A DNA stretch of 64,000 nucleotides, from NCBI RefSeq assembly GCF_000425365.1, contig NZ_AUDH01000005.1, forward strand, positions 158,915 to 222,914, written 5' to 3'. This DNA is from Rubritepida flocculans DSM 14296. Its GTDB lineage: Bacteria > Pseudomonadota > Alphaproteobacteria > Acetobacterales > Acetobacteraceae. The notes under the pieces are model-generated. The model searched no databases. It was not told where the DNA came from and saw only the letters and a list, made by a program, of their open reading frames with translations. The position numbers and the translations under genes were made by a program. Below are positions 17,502 to 26,457 of the stretch, in pieces. The stretch's first letter is position 1. Every line of letters starts with the position of its first letter.

Positions 17502-18455
17502 TCACTCCGCCGCCAGCGGCAGGGCCGCGTTCACGTCCACGCCCAGCATCAGGCCGATGTTCTGCACCGCCGCCCCCGAAGCGCCCTTGCCGAGATTGTC
17601 GAGCTTCGCCACCAGCACCGCCTGGCCGCGCGCGGCGTTGCCATAGACGCGCAGCTCCAGCGCGTTGGAGCCGTTGAGCGCCTCGGGCTCCAGCCGCGCC
17701 GCCCCGTCCGCCGGCGCCACGCGCACCCACTCCGCCCCCGCGTAATGCGCGGCGAGCGTCGCCTCGATGTCGCCCGGCGAGGGCGCGCCGCGCAGCAGGT
17801 CGAGATGCAGCGGGAGGGAGACCAGCATGCCCTGGGCGAAATTCCCCACGCTCGGCACGAAGATGGGCCGGCGCGCGAGCCCGCCATGGAGCTGGATTTC
17901 GGGCAGGTGCTTGTGCTCGAGCGTCAGGCCATAGAGGAAGAAGGGCGCGGCCGCGCCGGCTTCGAACTCCGCGATCATCGCCTTGCCCCCGCCGGAATAG
18001 CCGGAGACGGCGTTGATGGTCAGCGGGAAATCGGGCGGCAGCAGCCCGGCCTCGATCAGCGGGCGGATCAGGGCGATGGCGCCGGTGGGATAGCAGCCCG
18101 GGTTGGAGACGCGGCGCGCGGCGGCGATGCGCTCCGCCTGGCCGCGCGTCATCTCGGGGAAGCCATAGACCCAGTCGGGGTGGGTGCGGTGGGCGGTGGA
18201 GGCGTCGAGCAGCCTGGGCGCGGCCTCGCCCATCTCGGCGGCGATGGCCGCCACCTCCTTCGCCCCCTCGTCGGGCAGGCAGAGCACGACGAGGTCCACC
18301 TGCTCCATCAGGGCGCGCTTGGCGGCCGCGTCCTTGCGCTCGGCCTCCGGCAGCGAGCGCAGCACGAGGCCGGGATGCCCCGCGAGGCGGGCGCGGATCT
18401 GCAGCCCCGTGGTGCCGCTCTCGCCGTCGATGAAGATGCTCGGAAGCTTGGCCAT
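17502..18455 (-). CDS. argC: N-acetyl-gamma-glutamyl-phosphate reductase (type 2)
   Basis: NADPH-dependent reduction of N-acetylglutamyl phosphate to the semialdehyde, third step of arginine synthesis. The short (317-residue) proteobacterial type 2 form has the nucleotide motif FIDGESGTTGLQI at the N-terminus, the catalytic Cys in SNPGCYPTGAIALIRP, and the His-bearing LTLEHKHLPEI. It lies 144 bases after rpsI with a hairpin between, so it may have its own promoter although alphaproteobacteria often keep rplM-rpsI-argC together. It overlaps the alternative start of the next gene. Confidence 0.95.
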   Translation of the reverse strand: MAKLPSIFIDGESGTTGLQIRARLAGHPGLVLRSLPEAERKDAAAKRALMEQVDLVVLCLPDEGAKEVAAIAAEMGEAAPRLLDASTAHRTHPDWVYGFPEMTRGQAERIAAARRVSNPGCYPTGAIALIRPLIEAGLLPPDFPLTINAVSGYSGGGKAMIAEFEAGAAAPFFLYGLTLEHKHLPEIQLHGGLARRPIFVPSVGNFAQGMLVSLPLHLDLLRGAPSPGDIEATLAAHYAGAEWVRVAPADGAARLEPEALNGSNALELRVYGNAARGQAVLVAKLDNLGKGASGAAVQNIGLMLGVDVNAALPLAAE

Positions 18456-18503
18456 CTGCGTGTCTCCGTCGGCGGAGTGTGGCCCGGCTGGGGGGCGACG
18501 CGA

Positions 18504-18533
18504 AAGGGGCGGGCCCCTGCGGACCCGCCCCTT
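18504..18533 (-). terminator. Hairpin between rpsI and argC, probable terminator
   Basis: AAGGGGCGGG (18504-18513) and CCCGCCCCTT (18524-18533) are perfect 10-base arms around a 10-base loop. On the minus strand the stem follows the rpsI stop by 66 bases and ends in CCCCTTTC, a short T-run. It could terminate or attenuate the ribosomal-protein transcript before argC. Confidence 0.55.
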
Positions 18534-18599
18534 GTGGGAATGACCGGCATGCGAGCCGGGCGTGACGCGCGCCCGCCCCGTCTGCGGGGGCGCGGCGCG

Positions 18600-19094
18600 T
18601 CAGCGCTTGCTGAACTGGAAGCTGCGGCGCGCCTTGACCTTGCCGTACTTCTTGCGCTCGACCGCGCGCGGGTCGCGCGTCAGGAAGCCGGCCTTCTTGA
18701 GGATGCCGCGCAGCTCGGGCTCGTAGTTGCACAGGGCGCGGGAGATGCCGTGCCGCACCGCGCCCGCCTGGCCCGAGAGCCCGCCGCCCGTCACCGTCGC
18801 CGTCACGTCGAAGGCCTGGTAGCGGTCGGCCACCAGGAAGGGCTGGGTGATCAGCATGCGCAGCACGGGGCGGGCGAAATACTTGGCCGCCGGCTTGTCG
18901 TTGATGGTGATCTGCCCCTTGCCGGGCTTGATCCACACCCGCGCCACGCTCTCCTTGCGCGAACCGGTGGCGTAGCTGCGGCCCTGGGCGTCGCGCTTCG
19001 GCTCGCGCTTCGGGGCCTCGGGCGCCGCGGCCGGGGTGCCCTGCACCAGGGCCTTGAGGTCGGCCAGGGAAGTGGCCGTGGTCTGCTCGCTCAT
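18600..19094 (-). CDS. rpsI: 30S ribosomal protein S9
   Basis: Component of the 30S head; its C-terminal tail reaches the P-site tRNA. Typical S9 features are [21 protein letters not shown] near residue 37, [15 protein letters not shown], and the basic terminus ending FQFSKR. At 164 residues it has an N-terminal extension of about 35 compared with E. coli, common in alphaproteobacteria. It starts four bases after the rplM stop, the usual coupled pair. Confidence 0.98.
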   Translation of the reverse strand: MSEQTTATSLADLKALVQGTPAAAPEAPKREPKRDAQGRSYATGSRKESVARVWIKPGKGQITINDKPAAKYFARPVLRMLITQPFLVADRYQAFDVTATVTGGGLSGQAGAVRHGISRALCNYEPELRGILKKAGFLTRDPRAVERKKYGKVKARRSFQFSKR

Positions 19095-19098
19095 GGAC

Positions 19099-19569
19099 TC
19101 AGCGCACCTTGTTCTTGGCGTTCATCGCCGCGACGTCGAGCGGCTGCGGGTTCTGGCCGGCATGCGGGTGCTCGGCCCCGGCATAGACGTGCAGGTTCTT
19201 CATCTGCTTCCGCCCGAGCGGGCCGCGGGTGATCATGCGCTCCACCGCCTTCTCGATCACGCGCTCGGGGTAGCGGCCCTCGAGGCGCTGGCGGATGGAG
19301 CGGCCCTTCACCCCGCCGGGGTAGCCGGTGTGCCAGTAGAACACCGACTGCTCAGCCTTGTTGCCGGTGACGCGCACCTTGGCGGCGTTGACGATCACCA
19401 CATGGTCGCCGCAATCCACATGCGGGGTGAACTGCGGCTTGTGCTTGCCGCGCAGCCGGTTGGCGACGAGCGAGGCGAGGCGGCCGAGCACGAGGCCGTC
19501 CGCGTCGATCACCCACCACTGCTTCTGGACCTCCGCCGGCTTCACCGAGCGGGTCTGTGTGCTGAGCAT
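19099..19569 (-). CDS. rplM: 50S ribosomal protein L13
   Basis: Early-assembly 50S protein. Landmarks are [16 protein letters not shown] near residue 18, [47 protein letters not shown], and [20 protein letters not shown]. The true start is ATG 19569 (156 residues) with AAGG upstream; larger open frames in the region only extend it artificially. First gene of the rplM-rpsI transcript; a perfect hairpin lies 21 bases before the ATG. Confidence 0.98.
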   Translation of the reverse strand: MLSTQTRSVKPAEVQKQWWVIDADGLVLGRLASLVANRLRGKHKPQFTPHVDCGDHVVIVNAAKVRVTGNKAEQSVFYWHTGYPGGVKGRSIRQRLEGRYPERVIEKAVERMITRGPLGRKQMKNLHVYAGAEHPHAGQNPQPLDVAAMNAKNKVR

Positions 19570-19590
19570 GGAAGAACCTTGGGAAAGGGA

Positions 19591-19618
19591 GTTCGCGGGC
19601 GGCTCTCTGCCCGCGAAC
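19591..19618 (-). promoter_or_regulatory. Hairpin in the rplM leader
   Basis: GTTCGCGGGC (19591-19600) and GCCCGCGAAC (19609-19618) form perfect 10-base arms around an 8-base loop, placed 21 bases before the rplM ATG on the minus strand and just ahead of the purine-poor leader and AAGG. Ribosomal-protein leaders are often autoregulatory, and L13 leaders are known in some bacteria. I cannot tell whether this hairpin matches one of them. Confidence 0.45.
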
Positions 19619-19735
19619 GCGCGCTGCGTCAAGCCGCGCGGAATGCGGTAACATGATACCCCGCCGCGAGAACCTCCTTGCGCCCGCCCGCGCCGGCCTG
19701 CCACGCTCCCCGCACAACGAGGGAGGAAACACCGC

Positions 19736-20692
19736 ATGATCCGCCGCCGCGCCGCGCTCGCCGCGCCCCTGCTCGCCCTGCCCCACGCCGCGGCCCGCGC
19801 CCAGGGCACGGCCACCCAGGTCGTCATCCCCTACGCGCCCGGCGGCGCCTCCGACGTGGTGGGGCGGCTGCTGACCGAGGGGCTGGCGCAGCGCCTCGGC
19901 GGGACCTTCGTGATGGACCACAAGCCCGGCGCCTCCACCACCATCGCCGCGCGCCATGTGGCGCGCGCCCGGCCCGACGGGCAGACGCTGCTGCTCGGCA
20001 CCATCGTCACCTTCTCCATGGCGCCGCTCGCCCTGCGCCAGCCGGGCTATGACCCCGTCGCGGATTTCACGCATCTGACCCAGCTCTGCGACACCGAGGC
20101 GCTGCTGGTGGCCAACCCGCGCTGGGAATCCCTCGCCCAGCTCTTCGAGGCCGCGCGCCAGCGCCCGGGCCAGCTCAGCTACGCGAGCTGGGGCATCGGG
20201 ACCACCGCGCATCTGCCCATGGTGGAGCTGACGGCGCGCGCGGGGGTGGAGATGCTGCACGTGCCCTTCAACGGCTCGCCGCCCGCCATGACGGAGGTGA
20301 TCGCGGGGCGCGTGGACTGCATGATCGCCCTCGTCGCCGCCTGCCGCGGCCATGTGGAGGCGGGGCGCATGCGCGCGCTGGGCGCGGTGACGGTGAACCG
20401 CGTGGCCGCCTTCCCCGCCATCCCCACCGTGGCCGAGCAGGGCTTCCCGGGCTTCGGCGGCGGCGCCTGGTATTCGCTGCAGGCCCCGCCCGGCCTGCCC
20501 GAGCCCCTCAAGGCGCGGCTCACCCAGGCCGCGGTCGAGAGCTTCTCCACCCCCGAGGCCATCGCGTTCATGCGCGGCCAGGGCCTCGCCCCCGCCGCGG
20601 CCTTCGGCGAGGCGCCGCTCGTCGCGCGCATCCGCCGCGAGCTCGACCAGCACCGGGAGCTGATGGCGCGCGCGGGCATCCAGCAGGGGTAG
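19736..20692 (+). CDS. Bug-family (TctC-like) tripartite tricarboxylate receptor
   Basis: Periplasmic solute-binding protein for a carboxylate-type ligand. A signal peptide with a twin-Arg-like start ([24 protein letters not shown]) is followed by [55 protein letters not shown] and [19 protein letters not shown], the family's two-lobed fold. 318 residues; GGAGG stands nine bases before the ATG. No TctA/TctB membrane partners are in the window, so it is an orphan receptor. The next gene is an IlvD/Edd dehydratase on the same strand, which suggests a sugar-acid ligand. Confidence 0.92.
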   Translation: MIRRRAALAAPLLALPHAAARAQGTATQVVIPYAPGGASDVVGRLLTEGLAQRLGGTFVMDHKPGASTTIAARHVARARPDGQTLLLGTIVTFSMAPLALRQPGYDPVADFTHLTQLCDTEALLVANPRWESLAQLFEAARQRPGQLSYASWGIGTTAHLPMVELTARAGVEMLHVPFNGSPPAMTEVIAGRVDCMIALVAACRGHVEAGRMRALGAVTVNRVAAFPAIPTVAEQGFPGFGGGAWYSLQAPPGLPEPLKARLTQAAVESFSTPEAIAFMRGQGLAPAAAFGEAPLVARIRRELDQHRELMARAGIQQG

Positions 20693-20735
20693 CCGGGCTT
20701 CGCGCTTCCGCGCTTCCGCGCTACCAGCACCGCCA

Positions 20736-20755
20736 CCCGCGCGCCGCCGCGCGGG
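20736..20755. other. GC hairpin just upstream of the dehydratase
   Basis: CCCGCGCG-CCGC-CGCGCGGG has perfect 8-base arms, 43 bases after the Bug stop and directly before the GGAGGAG ribosome site of the next gene. It may cap the upstream message or act as a weak attenuator; no U-tract follows. Confidence 0.35.
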
Positions 20756-20773
20756 CGGAGGAGACATTCCCGC

Positions 20774-22477
20774 ATGACCGACGCGAAGGGGCTCGGCCGC
20801 AACGCGGCCAACTACGGCGACCGCGACTTCGCCCTCTATCTCCGCCGCTCCTTCGCCAAATCCATGGGCTATTCGCGCGAGGCGCTGGCCCGGCCCGTGG
20901 TGGGCATCGCGGACACGGGCAGCGAGCTCAACAACTGCCACCGCACCGCGCCCGAACTCATCGAGGCGGTGAAGCGCGGCGTGCTGATGGCGGGCGGGCT
21001 GCCGCTCTCCTTCCCCACCATCAGCCTCTGCGAGCCCTTCCTCTCGCCCTGTTCCATGCACTACCGCAACCTGATGGCCCTCGACACCGAGGCGATGATC
21101 GCGGCCCAGCCCATGGACGCGGTGGTGCTGGTGGGCGGCTGCGACAAGACGGTGCCCGCCCAGCTCATGGCGGCGGCCAGCGCGGGCATCCCCGCCGTGC
21201 AGCTCGTGGTGGGGCCGATGAGCGCCAACCGCTTCCAGGGCGAGCGGCTCGCCGCCTGCACCGATTGCCGCCGCTACTGGGCGCGCTACCGCGCGGGCGA
21301 TGTGAGCCAGGAGCGCATCGAGGAGGTGGAGGGCAGCCTCGCCACCACGGCCGGCACCTGCGGCGTGATGGGCACGGCGAGCACCATGGCCTGCATCGCC
21401 GCCACCCTCGGCTTCATGCCGCTCGAGGCCGCCTCCATCCCCGCGACCCACGCCGACCGGCTGCGCGCGGCCGAGGCCGCCGGCGCCCAGGCCGTGCGGC
21501 TCATCCACAAGCCCGTGCCGCCTGCGGCGCTGATCACGCCCGAGAGCGTGGAGAACGCGCTGCGCGTGCTGCTGGCGCTGGGCGGCTCCACCAATGCGCT
21601 CGTGCATCTGGCCGCCATCGCGGGGCGCTGCGGCGTGGCGGTCGACTACCATCGCCTCAACGAACTCTCCGAGACCACGCCCGTGCTCGTGGACCTCAAG
21701 CCCACCGGCGAGGGCTACATGGAGGATTTCCACGCCGCCGGCGGCATGCGCGCGCTGCTGCACGAAATCCGCGACCTGCTGCACCTCGGCTGCACCGACC
21801 TCGATGGCCGCACGCTGGCCGAGCGCATCGGCGACGGCCCTTCCTTCGTGGACCGGGCCTACATCAAGCCCCGCGCCGCGCCCGTCTCGCCCGTGGGCGG
21901 GCTGGTGGCGCTGTTCGGCAGCCTGGCGCCCGAGGGCGCGATCCTCAAGCGCAGCGCCGCCACGCCGGCGCTGTTCGAGCACGAGGCGCGCTGCCTCGTC
22001 TTCGACGGGCTCGAGGATCTCGCGAACCGCATCGACGACGAGGCGCTGGACGTGACGCCGAGCGACATCCTCATCCTCAAGGGCGCGGGCCCGCTCTCCG
22101 CCGCCGGCATGCCGGAGGCCGGCTATCTGCCCATCCCGAAGAAGCTCGCGCGCCAGGGCGTGAAGGACATGGTGCGGATGAGCGACTGCCGCATGTCCGG
22201 CACCGCCTTCGGCACGGTGGTGCTGCACATCGCGCCCGAGGCGGTGGCCGGCGGGCCGCTCGCCCTGGTCGAGACGGGCGATCGCGTGCGGCTCTCGGTG
22301 GCCGAGCGCCGGCTCGACCTGCTGGTGGACGAGGCGACTCTCGCCGCCCGCCGCGCGCGCTGGTCGCCCCCGCCCGCCCCCGCGCGCGGCTGGGACGCGC
22401 TGGTGCGGCGCGAGGTGCTGCAGGCCCCGCAGGGGGCGGATCTGCGCTTCCTGCTGCCCGATGGCGGCGCGCGATGA
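20774..22477 (+). CDS. IlvD/Edd-family dehydratase, probably sugar-acid
   Basis: Iron-sulfur dehydratase family that includes dihydroxyacid, phosphogluconate, arabinonate and xylonate dehydratases. Cluster-ligand cysteines are visible in SELNNCH (about residue 57), GGCDKTVPA (about 125) and TAGTCGVMGTAST (about 196); GGSTNALVHL follows. The C-terminal swivel domain ends in MSDCRMSGTAFGTVVLH. 567 residues. The position behind an orphan Bug receptor, away from other ilv genes, and the SELNNCH variant argue for a sugar-acid substrate rather than branched-chain synthesis. This is an inference. Confidence 0.88.
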   Translation: MTDAKGLGRNAANYGDRDFALYLRRSFAKSMGYSREALARPVVGIADTGSELNNCHRTAPELIEAVKRGVLMAGGLPLSFPTISLCEPFLSPCSMHYRNLMALDTEAMIAAQPMDAVVLVGGCDKTVPAQLMAAASAGIPAVQLVVGPMSANRFQGERLAACTDCRRYWARYRAGDVSQERIEEVEGSLATTAGTCGVMGTASTMACIAATLGFMPLEAASIPATHADRLRAAEAAGAQAVRLIHKPVPPAALITPESVENALRVLLALGGSTNALVHLAAIAGRCGVAVDYHRLNELSETTPVLVDLKPTGEGYMEDFHAAGGMRALLHEIRDLLHLGCTDLDGRTLAERIGDGPSFVDRAYIKPRAAPVSPVGGLVALFGSLAPEGAILKRSAATPALFEHEARCLVFDGLEDLANRIDDEALDVTPSDILILKGAGPLSAAGMPEAGYLPIPKKLARQGVKDMVRMSDCRMSGTAFGTVVLHIAPEAVAGGPLALVETGDRVRLSVAERRLDLLVDEATLAARRARWSPPPAPARGWDALVRREVLQAPQGADLRFLLPDGGAR

Positions 22478-22557
22478 CGCTTGCATGAATCCGTCACGGG
22501 TCTAGGCTTTCCTGCGGCAGCGGGCCGACAGCGCCCGCGCCGCAGGAGGACGTCACC

Positions 22558-22923
22558 ATGCGCGCGCTGCTCGCCGCGGCCCTGTGCCTCGGCGCGGGCC
22601 TGCCCGCCTTTCCATCCGCCGCCCCGCCGGCGCGGGCGGCCCTGATCGCCCATGTCTGCACGCTGCTGCTGCTCGACGCCGAGGCCAATGCGCGCGGCGA
22701 GGGGCTGAACGCGGCCAAGGCGCAGCTCGAGCGCGAGGGCTGCCAGGCGGGCGATCCGCTCGTCGTCATCGCCACGGGCGTCAGCCCCGCGGAGCTCGCG
22801 GGCGCGCTGTGCCGGCGCGGCGCGGGCGTGCAGGTGAGCGAGAAGCTGGACGGGGCGAGCGACCTGATGCAGGTGGATTGCGAATATCCGGGCCTGCGTT
22901 CCTCTCGCCGAGGCGGCGGCTGA
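22558..22923 (+). CDS. Small secreted protein, unknown
   Basis: 121 residues beginning with a clear signal peptide (MRALLAAALCLGAGLPAFPSA, cleavage after about residue 28 ARA). The mature part has three Cys and an Asp/Glu-rich middle (LDAEANARGEG, AKAQLEREGC, VSEKLDGASDLMQVDCEY), suggesting a small disulfide-bonded periplasmic domain. AGGAGG precedes the ATG closely. No family recognised. It lies between the dehydratase and another small gene on the same strand. Confidence 0.65.
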   Translation: MRALLAAALCLGAGLPAFPSAAPPARAALIAHVCTLLLLDAEANARGEGLNAAKAQLEREGCQAGDPLVVIATGVSPAELAGALCRRGAGVQVSEKLDGASDLMQVDCEYPGLRSSRRGGG

Positions 22924-22930
22924 GCCGGCC

Positions 22931-23242
22931 ATGACGGCAGGGAGTGGCAAGCCCGACCCGATGTTGGCGGAGTGGTTCGCGCGGGAGCCCGTCGTCTTCT
23001 ATCCCGCCGGCGAGGAGCTGGCCGATGGCCCCCTGGCTACCGCCGGCTGGTATGTGGACCCCTTCTGCGATCCGGGCTGCTGCCGGCCCGACGGGCCTTT
23101 CCCGACCGAGGCGGAGGCGCGCGCGTGGAGCCGCGCCTTGGCCTCCGCGTACCTGAAGGGCGACGACGCGGCGTGCGCTGCGCTGCGCAAGGAGGCCTTG
23201 GCCCTCTACGCCGCCGCGGTGAAAGCCGCCCGAGAGGCCTGA
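22931..23242 (+). CDS. Small Cys-rich protein, unknown
   Basis: 103 residues without a signal peptide. Notable is the compact motif WYVDPFCDPGCCRPDGPF, followed by a helical half (SRALASAYLKGDDAACAALRKEALALYAAAVKAAREA). The clustered Cys could bind metal or form disulfides. The ATG is seven bases after the previous stop, so the two small genes are probably co-transcribed. No family recognised. Confidence 0.6.
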   Translation: MTAGSGKPDPMLAEWFAREPVVFYPAGEELADGPLATAGWYVDPFCDPGCCRPDGPFPTEAEARAWSRALASAYLKGDDAACAALRKEALALYAAAVKAAREA

Positions 23243-23332
23243 CACGGGCGGCATATCATGCCCCCCATCATGGCGCGCCCGCCGGGGAGGCCCCCCTGGC
23301 CCGCCGGCGCGCCGCGCCCTATGGGCGGGGGC

Positions 23333-24172
23333 ATGATCGCCCTCATCGGCGCCAGCGGCCGCTCGGGCCGCGCGCTCGCCGCCGCGCTGGCCGCGCGCGG
23401 CGAGGCCTTCCTGCCCGTCCTGCGCGACGCCGCGAGGTGGCGCGCCCTCGGCTTCACCCAGACCCCGCGCGTGGCGGACCTCACAGACGCCCCGGCGCTG
23501 CGCGCCGCGCTCGCGGGCGCCACGCGCATCGTCTCCTGCGCGCATGCGCGCCATGCGCCCGCCATCCTCGCCGCCGCCCCGCCCGGGGCGGCCTTCGTCT
23601 TCATGGGCTCCACGCGCCGCTTCTCGCACTGGCCGGACGAGCACGGGAACGGCGTGCGCGCGGGCGAGGCCGCCTTCCTCGCCTCCGGCCGCCCGGGCGT
23701 GATGCTGCACCCGACCATGATCTACGGCGCAGAGGGCGAGAACAACGTGCAGCGCCTCGCTGCGCTGATGCGCCGCCTGCCCCTGCTGCCGCTGCCCGGC
23801 GGCGGGCGCAGCCTGGTGCAGCCCGTGCACCAGGACGACGTGACCGCCGCCCTGCTCGCCGCGCTTGCGCGCGCCGAGGCGCTCTCGGGCACGCTCGTCC
23901 TCGCCGGGCCCGCGCCCCTGCCCTATCGCGACTTCTGCGCCGCGGTTGCGCGCGCGGCGGGCATCGCCCCGCGCCCCGTGCTGCCGCTGCCGGCCGCGGC
24001 GCTGATGGCGCTCGCCCCCCTCACCCGCGCCCTGCCCTTCCTGCCGCGCATCGAGGCGGAGGAAATCCGCCGACTGACCGAGGACAAGGCCTTCGACATC
24101 GCCCCCGCCCGCGCCGCGCTCGGCTTCGCCCCGCGCCCGCTCGAGGAAGGGCTGGCCCTGACATTCCGCTGA
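23333..24172 (+). CDS. NAD(P)-binding atypical SDR / NmrA-like protein
   Basis: Rossmann-fold protein related to NAD(P)H-binding epimerase-like or NmrA-like proteins. The N-terminal motif is MIALIGASGRSGRALAAAL; further on come GSTRRFSHWPDE, HPTMIYGAEGENNVQRLAAL, and a C-terminal region typical of sugar-nucleotide-epimerase-like proteins (VQPVHQDDVTAALLAAL). I take ATG 23333 (279 residues); the frame opens earlier at 23258 but that part is not family-like. Substrate unknown. It lies alone between small genes and an M20 hydrolase on the same strand. Confidence 0.8.
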   Translation: MIALIGASGRSGRALAAALAARGEAFLPVLRDAARWRALGFTQTPRVADLTDAPALRAALAGATRIVSCAHARHAPAILAAAPPGAAFVFMGSTRRFSHWPDEHGNGVRAGEAAFLASGRPGVMLHPTMIYGAEGENNVQRLAALMRRLPLLPLPGGGRSLVQPVHQDDVTAALLAALARAEALSGTLVLAGPAPLPYRDFCAAVARAAGIAPRPVLPLPAAALMALAPLTRALPFLPRIEAEEIRRLTEDKAFDIAPARAALGFAPRPLEEGLALTFR

Positions 24173-24213
24173 GCACCTGCGCGCGCTAGCCTCGGGCGCG
24201 ACAGGAGTCTTCC

Positions 24214-25392
24214 ATGCCCGTGATCAACCGCATCGCCGAGTTCCACCCCGAGATGACCGCCTGGCGGCGGGATTTCCACGCCCACCCGGAGCTCGGCTTC
24301 GAGGAGTTCCGCACCAGCGCCATCGTCGCCGAGAAGCTGCGCGCCTTCGGCTGCGACGAGGTGGTGACGGGCCTCGCGCGCACCGGCGTCGTCGGCGTGA
24401 TCCATGGCGCGCGGGGCCCGACGGGCCGCGCCATCGGCCTGCGCGCGGACATGGACGCCCTGCCCATCCAGGAGCAGACCGGCCTGCCCCACGCCTCCAC
24501 CATCCCGGGCAGGATGCACGCCTGCGGCCATGACGGGCACACGGCCATGCTGCTCGGCGCGGCGAAATACCTCTGCGAGACGCGCGCCTTCGACGGCACC
24601 GTCTATCTCGTCTTCCAGCCGGCCGAGGAGAACCTGGCCGGCGGCGGCGTGATGGTGGAGGAAGGCCTGTTCGAGCGCTTCCCGATGGAGCGCATCTTCG
24701 GCCTGCACAACTGGCCCGGCATGCCCGCGGGCACCTTCCTCTGGCGCGAGGGGCCGGTGATGGCCGCGGTGGCCAATCTCGAAGCGACCATCACCGGCAA
24801 GGGCGCGCATGGCGCGCTGCCCTATCAGGGCAACGACCCCATCGTGATCGCCGCCGCCATCGTCCAGGCGCTGCAGAGCATCGTCGCGCGCAACCTCGAC
24901 GCCGCCGACGCCGGCGTCATCAGCATCGGCATGATCCAGGGCGGGGACACCTACAACGTCATCCCCGAGAGCGTGCGCATGCTGGGCACGGCGCGCTGGT
25001 TCCTCCCCGAGGTGGGCGACACGCTGGAGCGCCGCTTCAAGGAGCTCGTCACCGGCATCGCCGCGAGCTTCGGCGCCAGCGCCACGGCGCGCTTCGACCG
25101 CGCCTATCCCGCCACGGTGAACGAGGCGGAGAGCACCCGGCTCGCCCGCCGCGCGGCCGAGACGGTGGCCGGCGCGCAGCGCGTGGTCCACATGCCCAAG
25201 CCCACCATGGGCGCCGAGGACTTCGCCTACATGCTCAACGCCAAGCCCGGCGCCTATCTCATGCTCGGCGGGCAGCGCAGCGCGGACGACGCCTCGGTGC
25301 ACCACCCGCTCTACGACTTCAACGACGAGATCCTGCCCATCGGCGCCTCCTGGTGGGTCACGCTCGTCGAGCAGTTGCTGCCCCGTGAGTGA
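24214..25392 (+). CDS. M20D amidohydrolase, hippurate hydrolase-like
   Basis: Dinuclear zinc amidohydrolase of the HipO/IAA-amino-acid hydrolase group, removing acyl groups from N-acyl amino acids. Metal ligands and active-site parts: ADMDALPIQEQTGLPHAS, HACGHDGHTAMLLGAAKYL, PAEENLAGGGVMVEEGLF, GLHNWPGMPAGTF, and MGAEDFAYML near the C-terminus. The dimerisation lid lies at about residues 185-300. 392 residues. Its stop overlaps the GTG of the first chrA half by eight bases. The functional link to chromate-type transporters is not obvious. Confidence 0.92.
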   Translation: MPVINRIAEFHPEMTAWRRDFHAHPELGFEEFRTSAIVAEKLRAFGCDEVVTGLARTGVVGVIHGARGPTGRAIGLRADMDALPIQEQTGLPHASTIPGRMHACGHDGHTAMLLGAAKYLCETRAFDGTVYLVFQPAEENLAGGGVMVEEGLFERFPMERIFGLHNWPGMPAGTFLWREGPVMAAVANLEATITGKGAHGALPYQGNDPIVIAAAIVQALQSIVARNLDAADAGVISIGMIQGGDTYNVIPESVRMLGTARWFLPEVGDTLERRFKELVTGIAASFGASATARFDRAYPATVNEAESTRLARRAAETVAGAQRVVHMPKPTMGAEDFAYMLNAKPGAYLMLGGQRSADDASVHHPLYDFNDEILPIGASWWVTLVEQLLPRE

Positions 25393-25942
25393 GACCATCA
25401 CGCCGGGGAAGGCGGCGCTCTTCCTCGGCTATGCGAAGATCGGGCTGCTCGGCTTCGGCGGCGTGGCCGCCTGGGCGCGGCGCGTGATCGTGGAGGAGCG
25501 GCGCTGGCTCTCCGAGCGCGACTACGCGGAGGTGCTGGGCCTCGGCCAGATCCTGCCCGGGCCCAATGTGGGCAATGCGGCGGTGATGATCGGCCGGCGC
25601 TTCCACGGGCTCTCGGGCGCGCTGCTCGCCACGGCGGGGCTCTATGCGGGGCCGCTCGCGATCCTGATCGCGCTGTCGCTCTTCTACGACCGCTACGGCA
25701 CGACGCCGGGTGTGGCGCCCTTCATGCAGGGGGTGGCGGCGGCGGCGGCGGGCATGGTGATCGGCACGGCGATCAAGATGGGCGAGAAGCTGCGCCCGCC
25801 GCCCGAGCTTCTGGCCGTGGGGCTGCTCGCCGTGGCGGGAGCGGCGGTGCTGCGCCTGCCGCTGCCGGTCGTGGTCGTCACCCTCGCGCCGCTCGGCGTC
25901 TGGCTCTCGCTGCGCCGGGCCTGGAAGGCGGGGGCGCGATGA
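25385..25942 (+). CDS. Half-length ChrA-family transporter, N-type half, first pair
   Basis: CHR (chromate ion transporter) superfamily half-protein of 185 residues with about six membrane segments. Signature: GLLGFGGVAAWARRVIVEERRWL, then YAEVLGLGQILPGPNVGNAAVMIGRRFHG. In long ChrA proteins this module is the N-terminal half; here it is a separate gene. It begins with GTG inside the 3' end of the amidohydrolase and ends as ATGA with the next half. The two halves presumably form a heterodimer exporting chromate or, since many CHR members lack tested function, another anion. Confidence 0.9.
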   Translation: MSETITPGKAALFLGYAKIGLLGFGGVAAWARRVIVEERRWLSERDYAEVLGLGQILPGPNVGNAAVMIGRRFHGLSGALLATAGLYAGPLAILIALSLFYDRYGTTPGVAPFMQGVAAAAAGMVIGTAIKMGEKLRPPPELLAVGLLAVAGAAVLRLPLPVVVVTLAPLGVWLSLRRAWKAGAR

Positions 25943-26457
25943 GCCTGCTGCTGCAGATCCTGCTCGCCTTCGGCACGCTCTCGCTGCTCGCCATCGGCGG
26001 CGCGAACGCGGTGCTGCCCGAGATGCACCGGCTGCTGGTCGAGGTGCATGGCTGGATGGACGATGCGACCTTCAGCCAGCTCTTCGCCCTCGCCCAGGCC
26101 GCGCCGGGGCCGAACATCCTCGCCGCCTCGGTGATGGGCTGGCACATCGCGGGGCCGGCGGGCCTCGCGGCGGCGACGATCGGCATGCTGCTGCCCGCCG
26201 CCCTGCTGGCCTGGGCCGTGGCGGGGCTGACGCACCGCCTCTCCGGCGCGGCCTGGCTCAAGCCCGCGCAGTTCGGCCTGGTGCCGGTGGCGGTGGGGCT
26301 GATCGCCGCCTCGGGCGTGATCATGGCCGGGGCGGCGGGCACGGGCTGGCTCTCCTGGGCCATCATCGGCGTCTCCACCCTCTTCGTCTGGCGCACCTCC
26401 CTCTCGCCGCTCTGGGTGCTGGCGGGCGGCGGCGCACTCGGGCTGCTGCTGCTGTGA
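25939..26457 (+). CDS. Half-length ChrA-family transporter, C-type half, first pair
   Basis: 172 residues, second module of a CHR pair: SLLAIGGANAVLPEMHRLLVEVHGWM and FALAQAAPGPNILAASVMGWHIAG are the C-half equivalents of the GFGG and PGPN motifs. Five to six membrane segments, with an Ala/Gly-rich end. The start ATG overlaps the previous stop (ATGA), and its own TGA overlaps the next GTG (GTGA), so translation of the four halves is coupled. Confidence 0.9.
   Translation: MSLLLQILLAFGTLSLLAIGGANAVLPEMHRLLVEVHGWMDDATFSQLFALAQAAPGPNILAASVMGWHIAGPAGLAAATIGMLLPAALLAWAVAGLTHRLSGAAWLKPAQFGLVPVAVGLIAASGVIMAGAAGTGWLSWAIIGVSTLFVWRTSLSPLWVLAGGGALGLLLL

Noticed and set aside
20774..22477. The IlvD/Edd gene as the biosynthetic ilvD
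   Set aside because: No other branched-chain genes nearby, and the substrate-loop motif SELNNCH and Bug-receptor context fit sugar-acid dehydratases better; left as family level.
19352..22486. A 1044-codon open frame on the minus strand
   Set aside because: It runs opposite the Bug receptor and dehydratase and only joins rplM sequence out of frame at its end; composition is low-complexity.
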